Notes: generated by a model from the sequence alone, not told the origin. Counted from the stretch's first letter, positions 17,531 through 26,471 are shown. The stretch is DNA of 64,000 nucleotides from Arthrobacter tumbae (GCF_016907495.1 NZ_JAFBCC010000001.1:1178001-1242000); one strand, 5' to 3'. Translations and numbers: made by a program.

Positions 17531-18229
17531 TCATTCCCCCGGACGGATGAGCCCGCTCTCATAGGCGAAGACAACCGCCTGCACCCGGTCCCGGACCTGA
17601 ATCTTGGCCAGCAGCGAGGAGACATGGGATTTCACGGTCGCCTCGGCCAGGTAGAGCTTGCGTGCCAGCTCGGCGTTGCTCAGTCCCGCGGCCATGCACT
17701 CGAGAACCTCCCTCTCGCGCTGGGTCAGGGAGGCGAGCAGGTTCTGCTGACGCTGCCGGTCGGCGCTGGGTTGCTTCTCCACCTGCGCCTGTTCCTGGCT
17801 GCCGAGCTGGTCCGCGAAGCGCTCGATCACGCGGAGGGTGACCTCCGGGGCCAGCAGCGCGTAACCGCCGGCAACCGCCTGCACTGCGGCGACAAGGTCA
17901 TCCGGATCGGCATTCTTGAGGAGGAAGCCGCTCGCACCGCCGCGGATTGCGTCGAAAAGGTAGTCATCGCGCTCAAAGGTGGTCAGGATGATGACCTTCC
18001 CCCGACCGGCTGCCGTGATCTGCTCAGTTGCGCGGATTCCGTCAAGCACCGGCATCTGCACGTCCATCAGGATGATGTCGACGTCGTTGGCAGCAGCGAA
18101 GTCCACCGCCTCCTGCCCGTTGGTCACCTGGCCCACCACCTCGATGTCATCCTCAATGGACAGGATGGTCGCGAAACCGGCACGGACGAGCCCCTGGTCA
18201 TCGGCAAGCAGCACTCGGATCTTGTTCAT
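17531..18229 (-). CDS. NarL/LuxR-family response regulator
   Basis: A 232-residue regulator starting MNKIRVLLADD at 18229; longer in-frame starts reach into the kinase gene and are rejected. The receiver domain carries the acidic pair D10/D11, phosphoacceptor D56 in LMDVQMP and Lys in GFLLKN. A linker rich in Gln and Glu (about 140-160) precedes the LuxR-type helix-turn-helix (LTQREREVLECMAAGLSNAE then ATVKSHVSSLLAK). It should bind DNA when phosphorylated by the upstream kinase and most likely controls the ABC exporter that follows. Confidence 0.92.
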   Translation of the reverse strand: MNKIRVLLADDQGLVRAGFATILSIEDDIEVVGQVTNGQEAVDFAAANDVDIILMDVQMPVLDGIRATEQITAAGRGKVIILTTFERDDYLFDAIRGGASGFLLKNADPDDLVAAVQAVAGGYALLAPEVTLRVIERFADQLGSQEQAQVEKQPSADRQRQQNLLASLTQREREVLECMAAGLSNAELARKLYLAEATVKSHVSSLLAKIQVRDRVQAVVFAYESGLIRPGE

Positions 18230-18284
18230 CACGTTCTTTCGTGGCAGTTCGACAGAAGGGAGTTGAGCGGGAGGAGGCGGGCGC

Positions 18285-19640
18285 TCACTGCAGCAGGAAG
18301 CGGGCACGGACCCGCCAGCCGCCGTCGGAACGGGGACCGATCTCGACCGTTCCGCGATGCAGGGCGACGCGTTCGCGGATACCCTGCAGCCCATAGCCGG
18401 AACCGGCCTCCGCGCGCTGCCTGGGCCTGCCGTTGTCCACGGTTTCCAGTTCCACCCAGCGCTGCCCGCCCGCGCGTCCGGTACGCAGGGTCATCACCGC
18501 TGCGGAAGCGGTGGAGTGCCGGCGGACGTTCGTCAATGATTCCTGCGCTGTCCGGTACAGCGACAACGCAAGCGGGGCAGATACTTCCTGAAGCGCATCC
18601 GGCACGTCCTCCACCCGCGAGAAGGTGACATCGAGGCCACCGTCCTGCTGGTTTTCGGCCAGCGCCGCAATGTCGGCGAGCCCGGGCTCGGGGTGGCGGC
18701 CGCCGTCGTCGTCGTTTTTGTTGTTGTTCTGTGCTGCAGCTTCGGACCGGAGGACGCCGAGGAGGTTGCGCATGTCGGTGACGGCCTGGCGGCTGGCCTG
18801 CTCGATGGTGCGCAATGACTCCGCGGCGACCTCCGGTTTCCGGTCCATCACCCGGCGTGCAGCACCGGCCTGCACTCCGATGACCGACACGTGGTGGGCA
18901 ACGACGTCGTGCAGCTCGCGGGCGATCCGGAGGCGCTCCTCAATGACCGCGCGGCGCGCGATTTCCGCGGACTGCCTGGCGATCTGTGCTGCCTGTTCGG
19001 CCAGCTGGGTCCGCTGAAGGGCGTTGCGCCAGGAGGACATGCCCGCCAGGATGGCGCCGCCGAAGTAGGCGAAGTTCACCATGAAGTAGTAGAGCGCCGC
19101 GGAGGTGAGCGGGTCGAAAATCCCCCGCCACGTCTCGTCTCCCTCGGAGACCCGCTCCAGCAGCCCGTCATAGGTATTCGCGACCGTCAGCGAGAGGATT
19201 AGCCAGAGCGTCATGGCGACCACAACAACCGTGGTTCCGAGCCACAGCACCCTGCGGTCCTTCGCCCACGCAACCGCCGAGTACAGCGAAGCGAAATACG
19301 CCACCTGATAGGAGATCTGCAGCGAGAGCGCCGGAATCCAGAGACTGAGGATGATGAAGAGCGCCGACATGACCAGCATGACCGTCACTGGGAAGCGCCG
19401 CCTGAACACGAGCGGGAAGATCATCAGGGCAAGGACGGCGTGCTGGAGCCAGATCGGGCTGCGCTCCTCGGCCATGGCGCCGACGCCGCGGCTCAGTTCC
19501 AGCGCCAGCGCGCTCACCAGGAAGAAAACGACGACGCCGATCACATCCCGGCGCAGGTGGTCTCCGGTGGGGCCGGGACGCTCCCACCGCCGCTCGTCGG
19601 AATCCAGCCCGAAGGTGAGCCGCTTGAGTATCTTCACCAT
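18285..19640 (-). CDS. Membrane sensor histidine kinase (HisKA_3, NarL-partner type)
   Basis: A 451-residue kinase with about five or six membrane segments up to residue 200, a short coiled coil (QAAQIARQSAEIARRA), and the HisKA_3 box with phosphoacceptor H244 in ARELHDVVAHH. A low-complexity linker NNNKNDDDGG (about 309-318) separates it from the ATPase domain, with N-box YRTAQESLTNVRRH and G-box GSGYGLQGIRERV. There is no large extracellular sensor, which fits kinases that sense membrane stress or a partner transporter. It heads a four-gene operon with its regulator and an ABC exporter. Confidence 0.92.
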   Translation of the reverse strand: MVKILKRLTFGLDSDERRWERPGPTGDHLRRDVIGVVVFFLVSALALELSRGVGAMAEERSPIWLQHAVLALMIFPLVFRRRFPVTVMLVMSALFIILSLWIPALSLQISYQVAYFASLYSAVAWAKDRRVLWLGTTVVVVAMTLWLILSLTVANTYDGLLERVSEGDETWRGIFDPLTSAALYYFMVNFAYFGGAILAGMSSWRNALQRTQLAEQAAQIARQSAEIARRAVIEERLRIARELHDVVAHHVSVIGVQAGAARRVMDRKPEVAAESLRTIEQASRQAVTDMRNLLGVLRSEAAAQNNNKNDDDGGRHPEPGLADIAALAENQQDGGLDVTFSRVEDVPDALQEVSAPLALSLYRTAQESLTNVRRHSTASAAVMTLRTGRAGGQRWVELETVDNGRPRQRAEAGSGYGLQGIRERVALHRGTVEIGPRSDGGWRVRARFLLQ

Positions 19641-19667
19641 GTCCGCCTACAGCATCCTTCGCATTGT

Positions 19668-20489
19668 TCAGCAGACACTCGCCTCGAGCTCGCGCTGTGC
19701 CTGGCCGGCCAGCAGACGGAGCGCCATCTCATCCTCCAGGGAGAATTCCCGCGGTTTGTCATCAATGATGCAGAGCGAACCGATGCGCCACCCTTCGGGC
19801 CCGGTGAGTGGATACCCCGCGTAGAAGCGGATGTGCGGCTGTTCGAGCACCAACGGGTTGGTCCGGAACTGCTCATGCAACAGCGCATCCCTCACCACGA
19901 GCATGCGCTTCTCCCGGATGGTCTCGTTGCAGAAGGAAACGTCCCGCGGCACATTCTGGCCTATCGGCCCCGTCACCGACTTGATGAACTGCTGACGCTC
20001 GCCGATCAGCGCCAACGATGAAGAACTGACACCGAACACCCGCTGCGCTTCGCGGGTGATCCGGTCAAACCGCTCTTCCGCGGGCGTTCCGAACAGGCCT
20101 GTCTGTGCCAGTGAGTCGAGCCGACGCCGCTCCGCGTCAGCGCCCTTGAGGAACGCGTACGACGACGTCACGAACCTCTGCAGCGCACCATCCGTGCAGC
20201 TCTCGAAACTGCTCTCGGTGATCACGCCGGACGCCAGGGAAACGTCGTCCGTCGAGTAGGCAGCGCGTCGGGCAGGCGCGCTGCGCTCATCGAGCATCTC
20301 GTTGACGGCGTGCGAAACCATGTCCCGCTGCAGTTCGTCGATCAGCGCCAGGCCGGAGAGATAGGCCTGCACTTCCAGGCGATCGCACCATCCGCCGAGG
20401 TTGGCGAAGCCGGTCCACACCTCATCGGGATCGAGACCCGTATCGGCCACCGCACGGGCGGTGAACCATTGCTGCAGATAGGGATTCAT
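19668..20489 (-). CDS. GAF-domain protein next to the ECF sigma factor
   Basis: A 274-residue soluble protein. The start ATG 20489 is preferred because GGAAGG lies just upstream; an extension to 20621 would invade the sigma gene. The first 135 residues are helical (MNPYLQQWFTARAVADTG at the start, then GGWCDRLEVQAYLSGLAL) and unfamiliar. Residues about 135-272 form a GAF domain: FDRITREAQRVFGVSSSSLALI, VSFCNETI, FYAGYPL and GSLCIIDDKPREFS. GAF domains bind small ligands or chromophores. It follows the sigma gene by 80 bases and could control it or be its target; a conventional anti-sigma factor is absent. Confidence 0.8.
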   Translation of the reverse strand: MNPYLQQWFTARAVADTGLDPDEVWTGFANLGGWCDRLEVQAYLSGLALIDELQRDMVSHAVNEMLDERSAPARRAAYSTDDVSLASGVITESSFESCTDGALQRFVTSSYAFLKGADAERRRLDSLAQTGLFGTPAEERFDRITREAQRVFGVSSSSLALIGERQQFIKSVTGPIGQNVPRDVSFCNETIREKRMLVVRDALLHEQFRTNPLVLEQPHIRFYAGYPLTGPEGWRIGSLCIIDDKPREFSLEDEMALRLLAGQAQRELEASVC

Positions 20490-20569
20490 CGCCGCCTTCC
20501 GGAACGCTCGCTGCCCGTTTTGCCCATAGCTTGTACCGGGCCCAGCGGACCCGGTAGAGATCCATTGTG

Positions 20570-21151
20570 CTACCTCGAGCGCGCTCCGTAACCATCGGCT
20601 TCCATTGCGTTGCGCAGGCACACCAGGCCGGACTGGATACGGGACTTGGCCGTGGGAACTTTTACCTGCAGCGCTTCCGCGACTTCGGTGTAGGTGAGGC
20701 CGCCGTAGTAGGCGAGCCTGATCGCTTCAGCCTGCAGGTCGGTCAGAGAAGCGAGGCAGCGTTTCACGCTTTCGCTCATGAGCGTGTGATGAACCCGCTC
20801 ATCCACGGGCTCCTGCACGAAGTACTCCTTCTGTGCGTACTGCCCATCCCGGATCACCGACCGCTGTTCGCTGCGCACACGGTCCACCGCGCGCCTGTGT
20901 GCAAGGGTGAAAATCCACGCCTCGGGGGAACCGAGATCGGCTTTGTAACGGTCAGCTGAAACCCAGAGCATCAGGAAGACTTCCTGCACCACTTCGGCAG
21001 AGATCGCGTGGTTACGCACAACACGCAGCACCAGTCCATGCACCCGCTTGGAAACCTGCTCATAGAGCCCGGCAAAAGCGCGCTGGTCACCCTCTGCCAC
21101 ACGGGACAGAAGATCGCTGAGCGTCTCTGTGCCTGGTCCTGCTTTGTGCAT
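20570..21151 (-). CDS. ECF RNA polymerase sigma factor (SigK-like)
   Basis: A 193-residue sigma-70 family protein with region 2 (DQRAFAGLYEQVSKRVHGLV then AEVVQEVFLMLW and PEAWIFTLAHRRAVDRVR) and region 4 (LASLTDLQAEAIRLAYYGG, TYTEVAEALQVKVPTAKSRI). It most resembles the SigK/ECF19 group, whose members normally sit beside an RskA-type membrane anti-sigma factor. Here the downstream gene encodes a soluble GAF protein instead and the upstream 140 bases hold no gene. Start ATG 21151 has GGGG upstream. Confidence 0.9.
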   Translation of the reverse strand: MHKAGPGTETLSDLLSRVAEGDQRAFAGLYEQVSKRVHGLVLRVVRNHAISAEVVQEVFLMLWVSADRYKADLGSPEAWIFTLAHRRAVDRVRSEQRSVIRDGQYAQKEYFVQEPVDERVHHTLMSESVKRCLASLTDLQAEAIRLAYYGGLTYTEVAEALQVKVPTAKSRIQSGLVCLRNAMEADGYGARSR

Positions 21152-21291
21152 CGCTACCCCGTCTGTCGCGACGACGCCGTTTGAAACAACGCCGACCGTT
21201 CACCGCTGATGCCGCCGAGTACGAGCCGGCAACAGCGCATCACACTATGCCCCCGATCACACAGCCTAGCAAGACCGCGGATTGTCCGCCG

Positions 21292-22461
21292 CTACCCGGG
21301 TGTTGTACTCAGCTTCTTTGCAATGAGGACGTCCGTAGAGGAGTGCGCCAGAATCGACAGCACAATCGCAAGCGCGGCGAGGTGGAACACCTGATCGGCC
21401 AGCTCAATGCCGGATTGCAGGACCAGCAGCCCGTAGACCACTGACGCAAAGCCCTTCGGCCCGAACCACATGGCCGCGATGCGCTGCCCACGGGGGAGGT
21501 TGGTTCCGAGGAATGACGCCAGCAGCGCGAGCGGGCGGGCGACGACGAGCGCCAGCAGTGCGAACAGCCAGCCGGCGAACGGGATCTCCTGAAAGAGGAA
21601 TGCCGGAGTGATCAGGGCGCCGAAGACCAGAATGGCAGCAAGTTTGAGCAGCTCAGTGACCAGCTCTCCGAACTGCTCAAACTCGTCGCGGAACTCCGGA
21701 CGGACGGTAGCGATCGTGACTCCGGCGGCGAACGCTCCGAGGAACAGGTTGGCGTGGGTGGCCATGCAGATCGTCAGCACGAGAAGCCCGATGGATACGG
21801 TCAGCAGCGGCTCAAGGTGACGTTCTGCTCTCAGGAAGGGAAGCCGTTCCAAAGCCAGTACCAGCAGCGGAACCGCCACCCCGACGACGATGCCGAGCAG
21901 GATCTCCTCCGTCAGTTGCCATCCTCCGGCCTCCGTGCCGCCGGCCATGGCAAGCAGAACCAGGACAATGGGGAGGGCAAGTCCGTCGTTGATCCCCGAC
22001 TCCACATTGAGCAGGTGCCGCAGGCGGCCGGGGACCTCCTTTCGCCCCACGATGGCGGAAGCAAACACCGGGTCTGTGGGTGCAAGCACGGCGCCCAGCA
22101 GGAACGACTCGAGCCACGGCAGTCCTGCGACGTAGTGGGCCAGAACTGCGGTGACCACAAGGGTGAGCGGTAGCCCAAGAACCAATGCCCGGCCGGGCAA
22201 CCGCCAGGCAGCACGAAGATCAGTGAGACCGACCCGCATTCCGTCCGTGAACAGGACGGAAAAGAGCGCGAGCTCTGACAGGATGAGGACAACGGGATCG
22301 CCCGATTCCACCCTGATGACGCCGAGGACTCCCTGCCCGAGCAGGAACCCAGCCAGCAGGAAGAGCACGGCGGTGGAAATGACTGTGCGGCTCGCCCGTT
22401 CCGAAATGAGCACGCCCACCAGCAGTACGACGGCGAAGCTCAGTCCCAGCGCCGGATCCAT
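21292..22461 (-). CDS. CPA1-family Na+(K+)/H+ antiporter
   Basis: A 389-residue membrane protein with about twelve segments and almost no C-terminal tail. GAVLAPTDPVFASAIVGRKE near 117 and NVESGINDGLALP near 146 are the ion-binding helices of the CPA1/NhaP group, and AALAIVLSILAHSSTD near the end is also typical. It exchanges monovalent cations for protons at the cytoplasmic membrane and supports pH and salt tolerance. The gene is monocistronic by position, ending 140 bases from the sigma factor start. Confidence 0.88.
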   Translation of the reverse strand: MDPALGLSFAVVLLVGVLISERASRTVISTAVLFLLAGFLLGQGVLGVIRVESGDPVVLILSELALFSVLFTDGMRVGLTDLRAAWRLPGRALVLGLPLTLVVTAVLAHYVAGLPWLESFLLGAVLAPTDPVFASAIVGRKEVPGRLRHLLNVESGINDGLALPIVLVLLAMAGGTEAGGWQLTEEILLGIVVGVAVPLLVLALERLPFLRAERHLEPLLTVSIGLLVLTICMATHANLFLGAFAAGVTIATVRPEFRDEFEQFGELVTELLKLAAILVFGALITPAFLFQEIPFAGWLFALLALVVARPLALLASFLGTNLPRGQRIAAMWFGPKGFASVVYGLLVLQSGIELADQVFHLAALAIVLSILAHSSTDVLIAKKLSTTPG

Positions 22462-22776
22462 CTAGCCGTCTTCCGAAGCCGGTTGGAACCCGGCGTGAGC
22501 TGAGCAGCCCGCCACCGCTCGGCCATGGACAGCGTCTCCAGGGGAATCAGCCATGGGCCCATTGTGCCAGCGATGACCGCGACGTGAGCAGGCTAACAGC
22601 CCATTCCGGCGGTGGCTGCCGTCCTGAGCGATATTCTAGAAAGAACCCTCGTTTTCCATTGTCCGTCCGACGTCGTTGTCATCGGCACCGTAGCGAAGGC
22701 CATTCCTGCCCAGCATCCCGGGCACTCGACGCTTTACCCCGCCGGCACAACCGGCAACAGAAAGGACCTGATCATC
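22462..22776 (+). other. 315-base intergenic region upstream of GAPDH
   Basis: No gene is supported here; an open frame continuous with GAPDH lacks the family N-terminus. TATTCT at 22632-22637 is a possible -10 element, which would give a leader of about 130 bases. AAGGA at 22762-22766 is the likely ribosome site for GTG 22777. I see no clear riboswitch or operator. Confidence 0.4.
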
Positions 22777-24267
22777 GTGGATCACAAACCTTCCGTCACC
22801 CGCGACACCTGGATGAGCCGGGAGGCACTCGCCGAAGGGATGATTCCCGTCATCGGCCGCCTCTACCGCGAGAACAATGTGGTGACCAGCATCCATGGCC
22901 GCAGCCTCATCAACAAGTCCACCATGGGCATCCTCAAGGCACACCGGTTCGCACGCCGCATGAGCAAGGAAGAGCTGCTCCTCGAAGAGACCGCACCCCT
23001 GCTGCGTGCCCTCGCCGACCTGGAGCTGGGAGCAGCGGCCATTGATGTCGCCCGTCTGGCCCAGAAATACAGGTTGAATCGGGAGGAGGGCGGCAGCGCC
23101 TCCCTGGAGGAATTCCTCCGGGAGGAATTGGCCGACGTCGTCGGTAAGCGCGGTGCCGACGCACGGACGAGCACCGACGTCGTTCTCTATGGTTTTGGCC
23201 GCATTGGCCGCCTGGTTGCCCGGCTGCTCATCGAGAAGGCGGGCGGTGGGCACGGACTGTGCCTGCGGGCGATCGTGGTGCGCAAGGGCGCCGAGAATGA
23301 CCTCATGAAACGCGGAAGCCTGTTGCGCCGGGACTCGGTGCATGGCTCGTTCGAGGGCAGCATCCAGGTGGATGAGGAAACCAACACCATCACGGCCAAC
23401 GGTGTGCGGATTCAGGTCATCTACTCGAATGACCCGTCCACCATCGACTACACCGCCTACGGCATTTCCAACGCGCTGGTCGTTGACAATACCGGCCGCT
23501 GGCGTGACGAGGAGGGCCTCAGCCAGCACCTGCAGAGCAAGGGTGTTGCGAAAGTCCTGCTGACAGCACCGGGCAAGGGCGGCCTGAAGAACATCGTCCA
23601 CGGCATCAACCACACTGACATTGCAGCCGGGGACACCATCGTCACTGCGGCGTCCTGCACCACCAACGCCATCACCCCCGTACTCAAGGCGATCAACGAT
23701 GAGTTCGGCGTGGTGCACGGGCATGTGGAGACGGTCCACTCCTTCACCAATGACCAGAACCTGATCGACAACTTCCACAAGGGCGACCGCCGGGGCCGTT
23801 CCGCTGCCCTGAACATGGTCATCACCGAGACGGGCGCGGCCAAGGCCGTGGCCAAGGCGCTGCCCGAACTGGAGGGCAAGCTCACGGGCAGCTCCATCCG
23901 CGTGCCCACCCCGGACGTGTCGATCGCGATCCTGAACCTGTCGCTTGAGCACGAGACCACCAAGGACAGCGTCAACGATTACCTCCGCGAGATGTCGCTG
24001 CACTCCGACCTGCGCAAGCAGTTGGACTACATTGACTCCCCCGACGTCGTCTCCACGGACTTCGTCGGCTCACGCCGCTCCGGCACGGTCGACGGCCTCG
24101 CCACCATCTGCAATGACAAGAACTTGGTCCTATACGTCTGGTACGACAACGAGTTCGGCTACAGCTGCCAGGTGGTCCGCGTCATGGAGGAGATGGCCGG
24201 AGTCCACCCGCCGTCGTTCCCCGCGAAGGAAGCCATTCCGACGGCGGAGCTTGCCTCCAGCGTTTAG
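22777..24267 (+). CDS. gap: Glyceraldehyde-3-phosphate dehydrogenase, long actinobacterial form
   Basis: A 496-residue enzyme that makes 1,3-bisphosphoglycerate in glycolysis. The core has the NAD site YGFGRIGRLVARLL near 139, the catalytic cysteine C294 in AASCTTNAITP and the substrate loop with VHSFTNDQNLIDNFHKGD. It is about 150 residues longer than usual at the N-terminus, which is helical (MIPVIGRLYRENNVVTSIHG, then FARRMSKEELLLEE); I recall the same extension in Arthrobacter homologues. Start GTG 22777 is chosen by that similarity and by AAGGA ten bases upstream. Confidence 0.9.
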   Translation: MDHKPSVTRDTWMSREALAEGMIPVIGRLYRENNVVTSIHGRSLINKSTMGILKAHRFARRMSKEELLLEETAPLLRALADLELGAAAIDVARLAQKYRLNREEGGSASLEEFLREELADVVGKRGADARTSTDVVLYGFGRIGRLVARLLIEKAGGGHGLCLRAIVVRKGAENDLMKRGSLLRRDSVHGSFEGSIQVDEETNTITANGVRIQVIYSNDPSTIDYTAYGISNALVVDNTGRWRDEEGLSQHLQSKGVAKVLLTAPGKGGLKNIVHGINHTDIAAGDTIVTAASCTTNAITPVLKAINDEFGVVHGHVETVHSFTNDQNLIDNFHKGDRRGRSAALNMVITETGAAKAVAKALPELEGKLTGSSIRVPTPDVSIAILNLSLEHETTKDSVNDYLREMSLHSDLRKQLDYIDSPDVVSTDFVGSRRSGTVDGLATICNDKNLVLYVWYDNEFGYSCQVVRVMEEMAGVHPPSFPAKEAIPTAELASSV

Positions 24268-24290
24268 TCTCCACGCGCTGACGCGCACGT

Positions 24291-24387
24291 AGAAGCGCCG
24301 GTGCGTCGTCTGACCGCGCAGAAGCGCCGGTGCGTGGCACGATCGTGGGGATGTCCCCACGACCCTGCCGCACACCGGCGCTTTTGT
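24291..24387 (+). terminator. Imperfect long hairpin with duplicated arm after GAPDH
   Basis: AGAAGCGCCGGTGCGT occurs at 24291-24306 and 24320-24335, exactly 29 bases apart. The second copy pairs with ACACCGGCGCTTTT ending at 24385, and the hairpin tip is CGTGGGGA-TG-TCCCCACG (24344-24361). The right arm ends in TTTT, so it can terminate GAPDH transcription. Confidence 0.65.
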
Positions 24388-24483
24388 GATTGTGGGGCCT
24401 CCGCCTGCCGCACTCCTCGACCGCGGCGGCGTCGCCGTCCTAGGGTGGAAGTCCAAGCACCCGAACGGAATGGAGACCCACCG

Positions 24484-24813
24484 GTGAATGACCTCAGTGA
24501 AGTTCGAGAAGGTATGGACGTCATCAACGCCGAGGGCAGGAAGATCGGCACGGTGAAGAGCGTCAAGATGGGCGACCCGCAGGCAGTTACCCCCGAAGGC
24601 CAGACGCAGGAGCAGGGCGGGATCGTCAACTTCCTCGCCGGCGCCTTCAGTACCGAGGAGGTGGACGAGGAACGCGCTCAGCGACTCCTTCGCCTCGGAT
24701 ACGTCCACGTGGACGGCACCGGAATCGGCAACAACTTCTATGAGGCCGCCGACGCCGTCGAAAGAATCGACGACGACGGCGTGCACCTCAGTTCCAGCGC
24801 AGCTAGCCGGTGA
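24484..24813 (+). CDS. DUF2171/PRC-barrel-like small protein
   Basis: A 109-residue protein from GTG 24484, with GGAG about nine bases upstream; the frame is open further back but only through the hairpin. The beginning LSEVREGMDVINAEGRKIGT is the beta-barrel signature of DUF2171/PRC-barrel proteins, and GNNFYEAADAVERIDDDGVH repeats the pattern at the end. A middle segment (FLAGAFSTEEVDEERAQRLL) is helical. The family is common among stress-related actinobacterial genes; the molecular role is unknown. Confidence 0.7.
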   Translation: MNDLSEVREGMDVINAEGRKIGTVKSVKMGDPQAVTPEGQTQEQGGIVNFLAGAFSTEEVDEERAQRLLRLGYVHVDGTGIGNNFYEAADAVERIDDDGVHLSSSAASR

Positions 24814-24817
24814 GCAG

Positions 24818-24928
24818 CTAGCCGGTAAAGAGCGCGGCCACCCGGGTGAGGGTGGTGAAGATCCCGTAGGCCAGGGGCACTGCAACCAGCGCCCACACAA
24901 CAGTCAGTCGAGCCTTGCTGATTTCCAT
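24818..24928 (-). CDS. 36-residue MFS transporter small subunit
   Basis: A 36-residue membrane peptide, one hydrophobic helix (LTVVWALVAVPLAYGIF, about 8-24) with a basic N-terminus MEISKAR and C-terminus ending LFTG. The ATG at 24928 follows the MFS stop by one base, and GGAGG inside the last MFS codons is its ribosome site, so the two are translationally coupled. Similar peptides are annotated next to oxalate/formate antiporter family transporters as an 'MFS transporter small subunit'. It probably packs against the transporter; its effect is not known to me. Confidence 0.75.
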   Translation of the reverse strand: MEISKARLTVVWALVAVPLAYGIFTTLTRVAALFTG

Positions 24929-24929
24929 C

Positions 24930-26312
24930 TCATGCCTCCATTGCGGGTTCGGCGGTCTTCTTGGCTTCGTGGAATCGTGAGTCCACGGAGTTGATCATCA
25001 GGTTCGCGATGAATCCGACGATCAGCAGGCCAACCATAGTCAGCAGGGCCGGCTGATAGTCGGCTGCGACAAGCTCCCCGGGCGTGCCCCGCGCATCGAG
25101 GAACCCGTTCACGATCAGCGGTCCGGCAATACCCGCGGCTGACCAGGCAGTCAGAAGGCGGCCATGGATTGCGCCCACCTCGAACGTACCGAACAGGTCG
25201 CGAAGATACGCCGGAACCGTCGCGAACCCGCCGCCGTAGAAGGAAATGATCACGAACGCGAGCAGCACGTAGAGCACAGTGGTCGAGGAGCCGGCCAGCG
25301 CAAGCACCGTGTAGAGAATTGCGCCGACGCCCAGATAGACCATGTAGATGCGCTTGCGGCCGATGTGGTCGGACAGCGTCGACCATCCGAAGCGGCCCGC
25401 CATGTTGCCGATGGACAACAGGCCGACGAAGCCGCCCGCTACAGCCGCGGACACGGCGCTGACGCCGTCTGCCTGGCGGAAGAAGTCCTGGATCATCGGT
25501 GCGGCCTGCTCAAGAATGCCGATTCCTGCGGTCACGTTGCAGAACAGCGCGATCCAGATCAGCCAGAACTGCTTGGTGCGGATGGCGTTCTTCGCGGAAA
25601 CGTTATCGCTGGTGACGAGCGCCTTCGATTTCATGGTGGACGGGTCGTAGCCGTCCGGCCGCCAATCGGCAGCGGGAACCTTGATGGTGAAGGCTCCGAA
25701 GACCATGTAGATGAGGTAGATCACCGCGAGGGTGACAAACAGCATGCCCACCGCTTCACCGCTGGCTACCCAGCCCTCCGTACCCGAATTCGGGTCGAAC
25801 ATCCGCAGAAGCTGAGTGGACAGCGGGCTCGCGATCAGCGCACCGCCGCCGAAGCCCATGATCGCCATTCCGGTAGCCAGTCCCGGCCGGTCGGGGAACC
25901 ATTTGATCAGCGTGGAGACAGGCGAGATGTAGCCGATACCCAGCCCGATGCCGCCAATCACACCATACCCGAGGTACACCAGCCAGAGCTGGTTGGTGAA
26001 GATCCCGAGCGCTCCGACGAGGAACCCGCTGACCCAGAACATAGCCGAGGTGAACATGGCCTTGCGCGGGCCGTTGCGGTCCACCCACGTGCCCATCACC
26101 GCGGCGGACAGGCCGAGCATCACGATCGCGATGGAGAAGATCAGACCAATTTCGGTGAGACTCGCATCGAAATGCTCGACGAGTGCCGTCTTGTAAACGC
26201 TGGTGGCGTAAGCCTGGCCGATGCACAGGTGCACAGCGAGTGCCGCGGGCGGGATCAGCCAGCGGTTGAATCCGGGTGGAGCAATTGTGTGTTCCCTATC
26301 GAGCCAGCTCAT
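24930..26312 (-). CDS. OFA (oxalate/formate antiporter) family MFS transporter
   Basis: A 460-residue, twelve-segment transporter starting MSWLDREHT at 26312. The N-terminal PPAALAVHLCIGQAYATSVYK, the motif GGIGLGIGYISPVSTLIKWFPDRPG near 130 and the central NAIRTKQFWLIWIALFCNVTAGIG are typical of the OFA branch, which exchanges mono- and dicarboxylates. The substrate here is open; acetate, formate, pyruvate or oxalate are possible. It is coupled to the 36-residue peptide downstream. The start has GAGGGAGAGG at a long distance, so a slightly different start remains possible. Confidence 0.88.
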   Translation of the reverse strand: MSWLDREHTIAPPGFNRWLIPPAALAVHLCIGQAYATSVYKTALVEHFDASLTEIGLIFSIAIVMLGLSAAVMGTWVDRNGPRKAMFTSAMFWVSGFLVGALGIFTNQLWLVYLGYGVIGGIGLGIGYISPVSTLIKWFPDRPGLATGMAIMGFGGGALIASPLSTQLLRMFDPNSGTEGWVASGEAVGMLFVTLAVIYLIYMVFGAFTIKVPAADWRPDGYDPSTMKSKALVTSDNVSAKNAIRTKQFWLIWIALFCNVTAGIGILEQAAPMIQDFFRQADGVSAVSAAVAGGFVGLLSIGNMAGRFGWSTLSDHIGRKRIYMVYLGVGAILYTVLALAGSSTTVLYVLLAFVIISFYGGGFATVPAYLRDLFGTFEVGAIHGRLLTAWSAAGIAGPLIVNGFLDARGTPGELVAADYQPALLTMVGLLIVGFIANLMINSVDSRFHEAKKTAEPAMEA

Positions 26313-26394
26313 GAAGTGAATGCCTCTCCCTCTACGTGTGGACGCCGTCGTCCGCTTGGCCCCCACCATGGAATATTGTGCATTACGTCACATA

Positions 26395-26407
26395 TTGCCT
26401 GAGGCAA
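26395..26407. promoter_or_regulatory. Palindrome upstream of the OFA transporter
   Basis: TTGCCTGAGGCAA is a perfect 13-base interrupted palindrome 83 bases upstream of the transporter start. It is well placed for a repressor or activator; no regulator gene is adjacent. Confidence 0.4.
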
Positions 26408-26471
26408 ACATCGTCGGCGTGCGGTGAACGGTCGTTCCAGTGCGGTAAGCGGTAGAATCGGTTCAAATGGT

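Noticed and set aside
17153..18628. 491-codon open frame antisense to the response regulator and ATPase genes
   Set aside because: It lies opposite three well-supported genes, has no domain and the composition expected of a high-GC shadow frame.
25164..26402. 412-codon open frame antisense to the OFA transporter
   Set aside because: Charged shadow of a membrane protein gene; the minus-strand transporter is clear.
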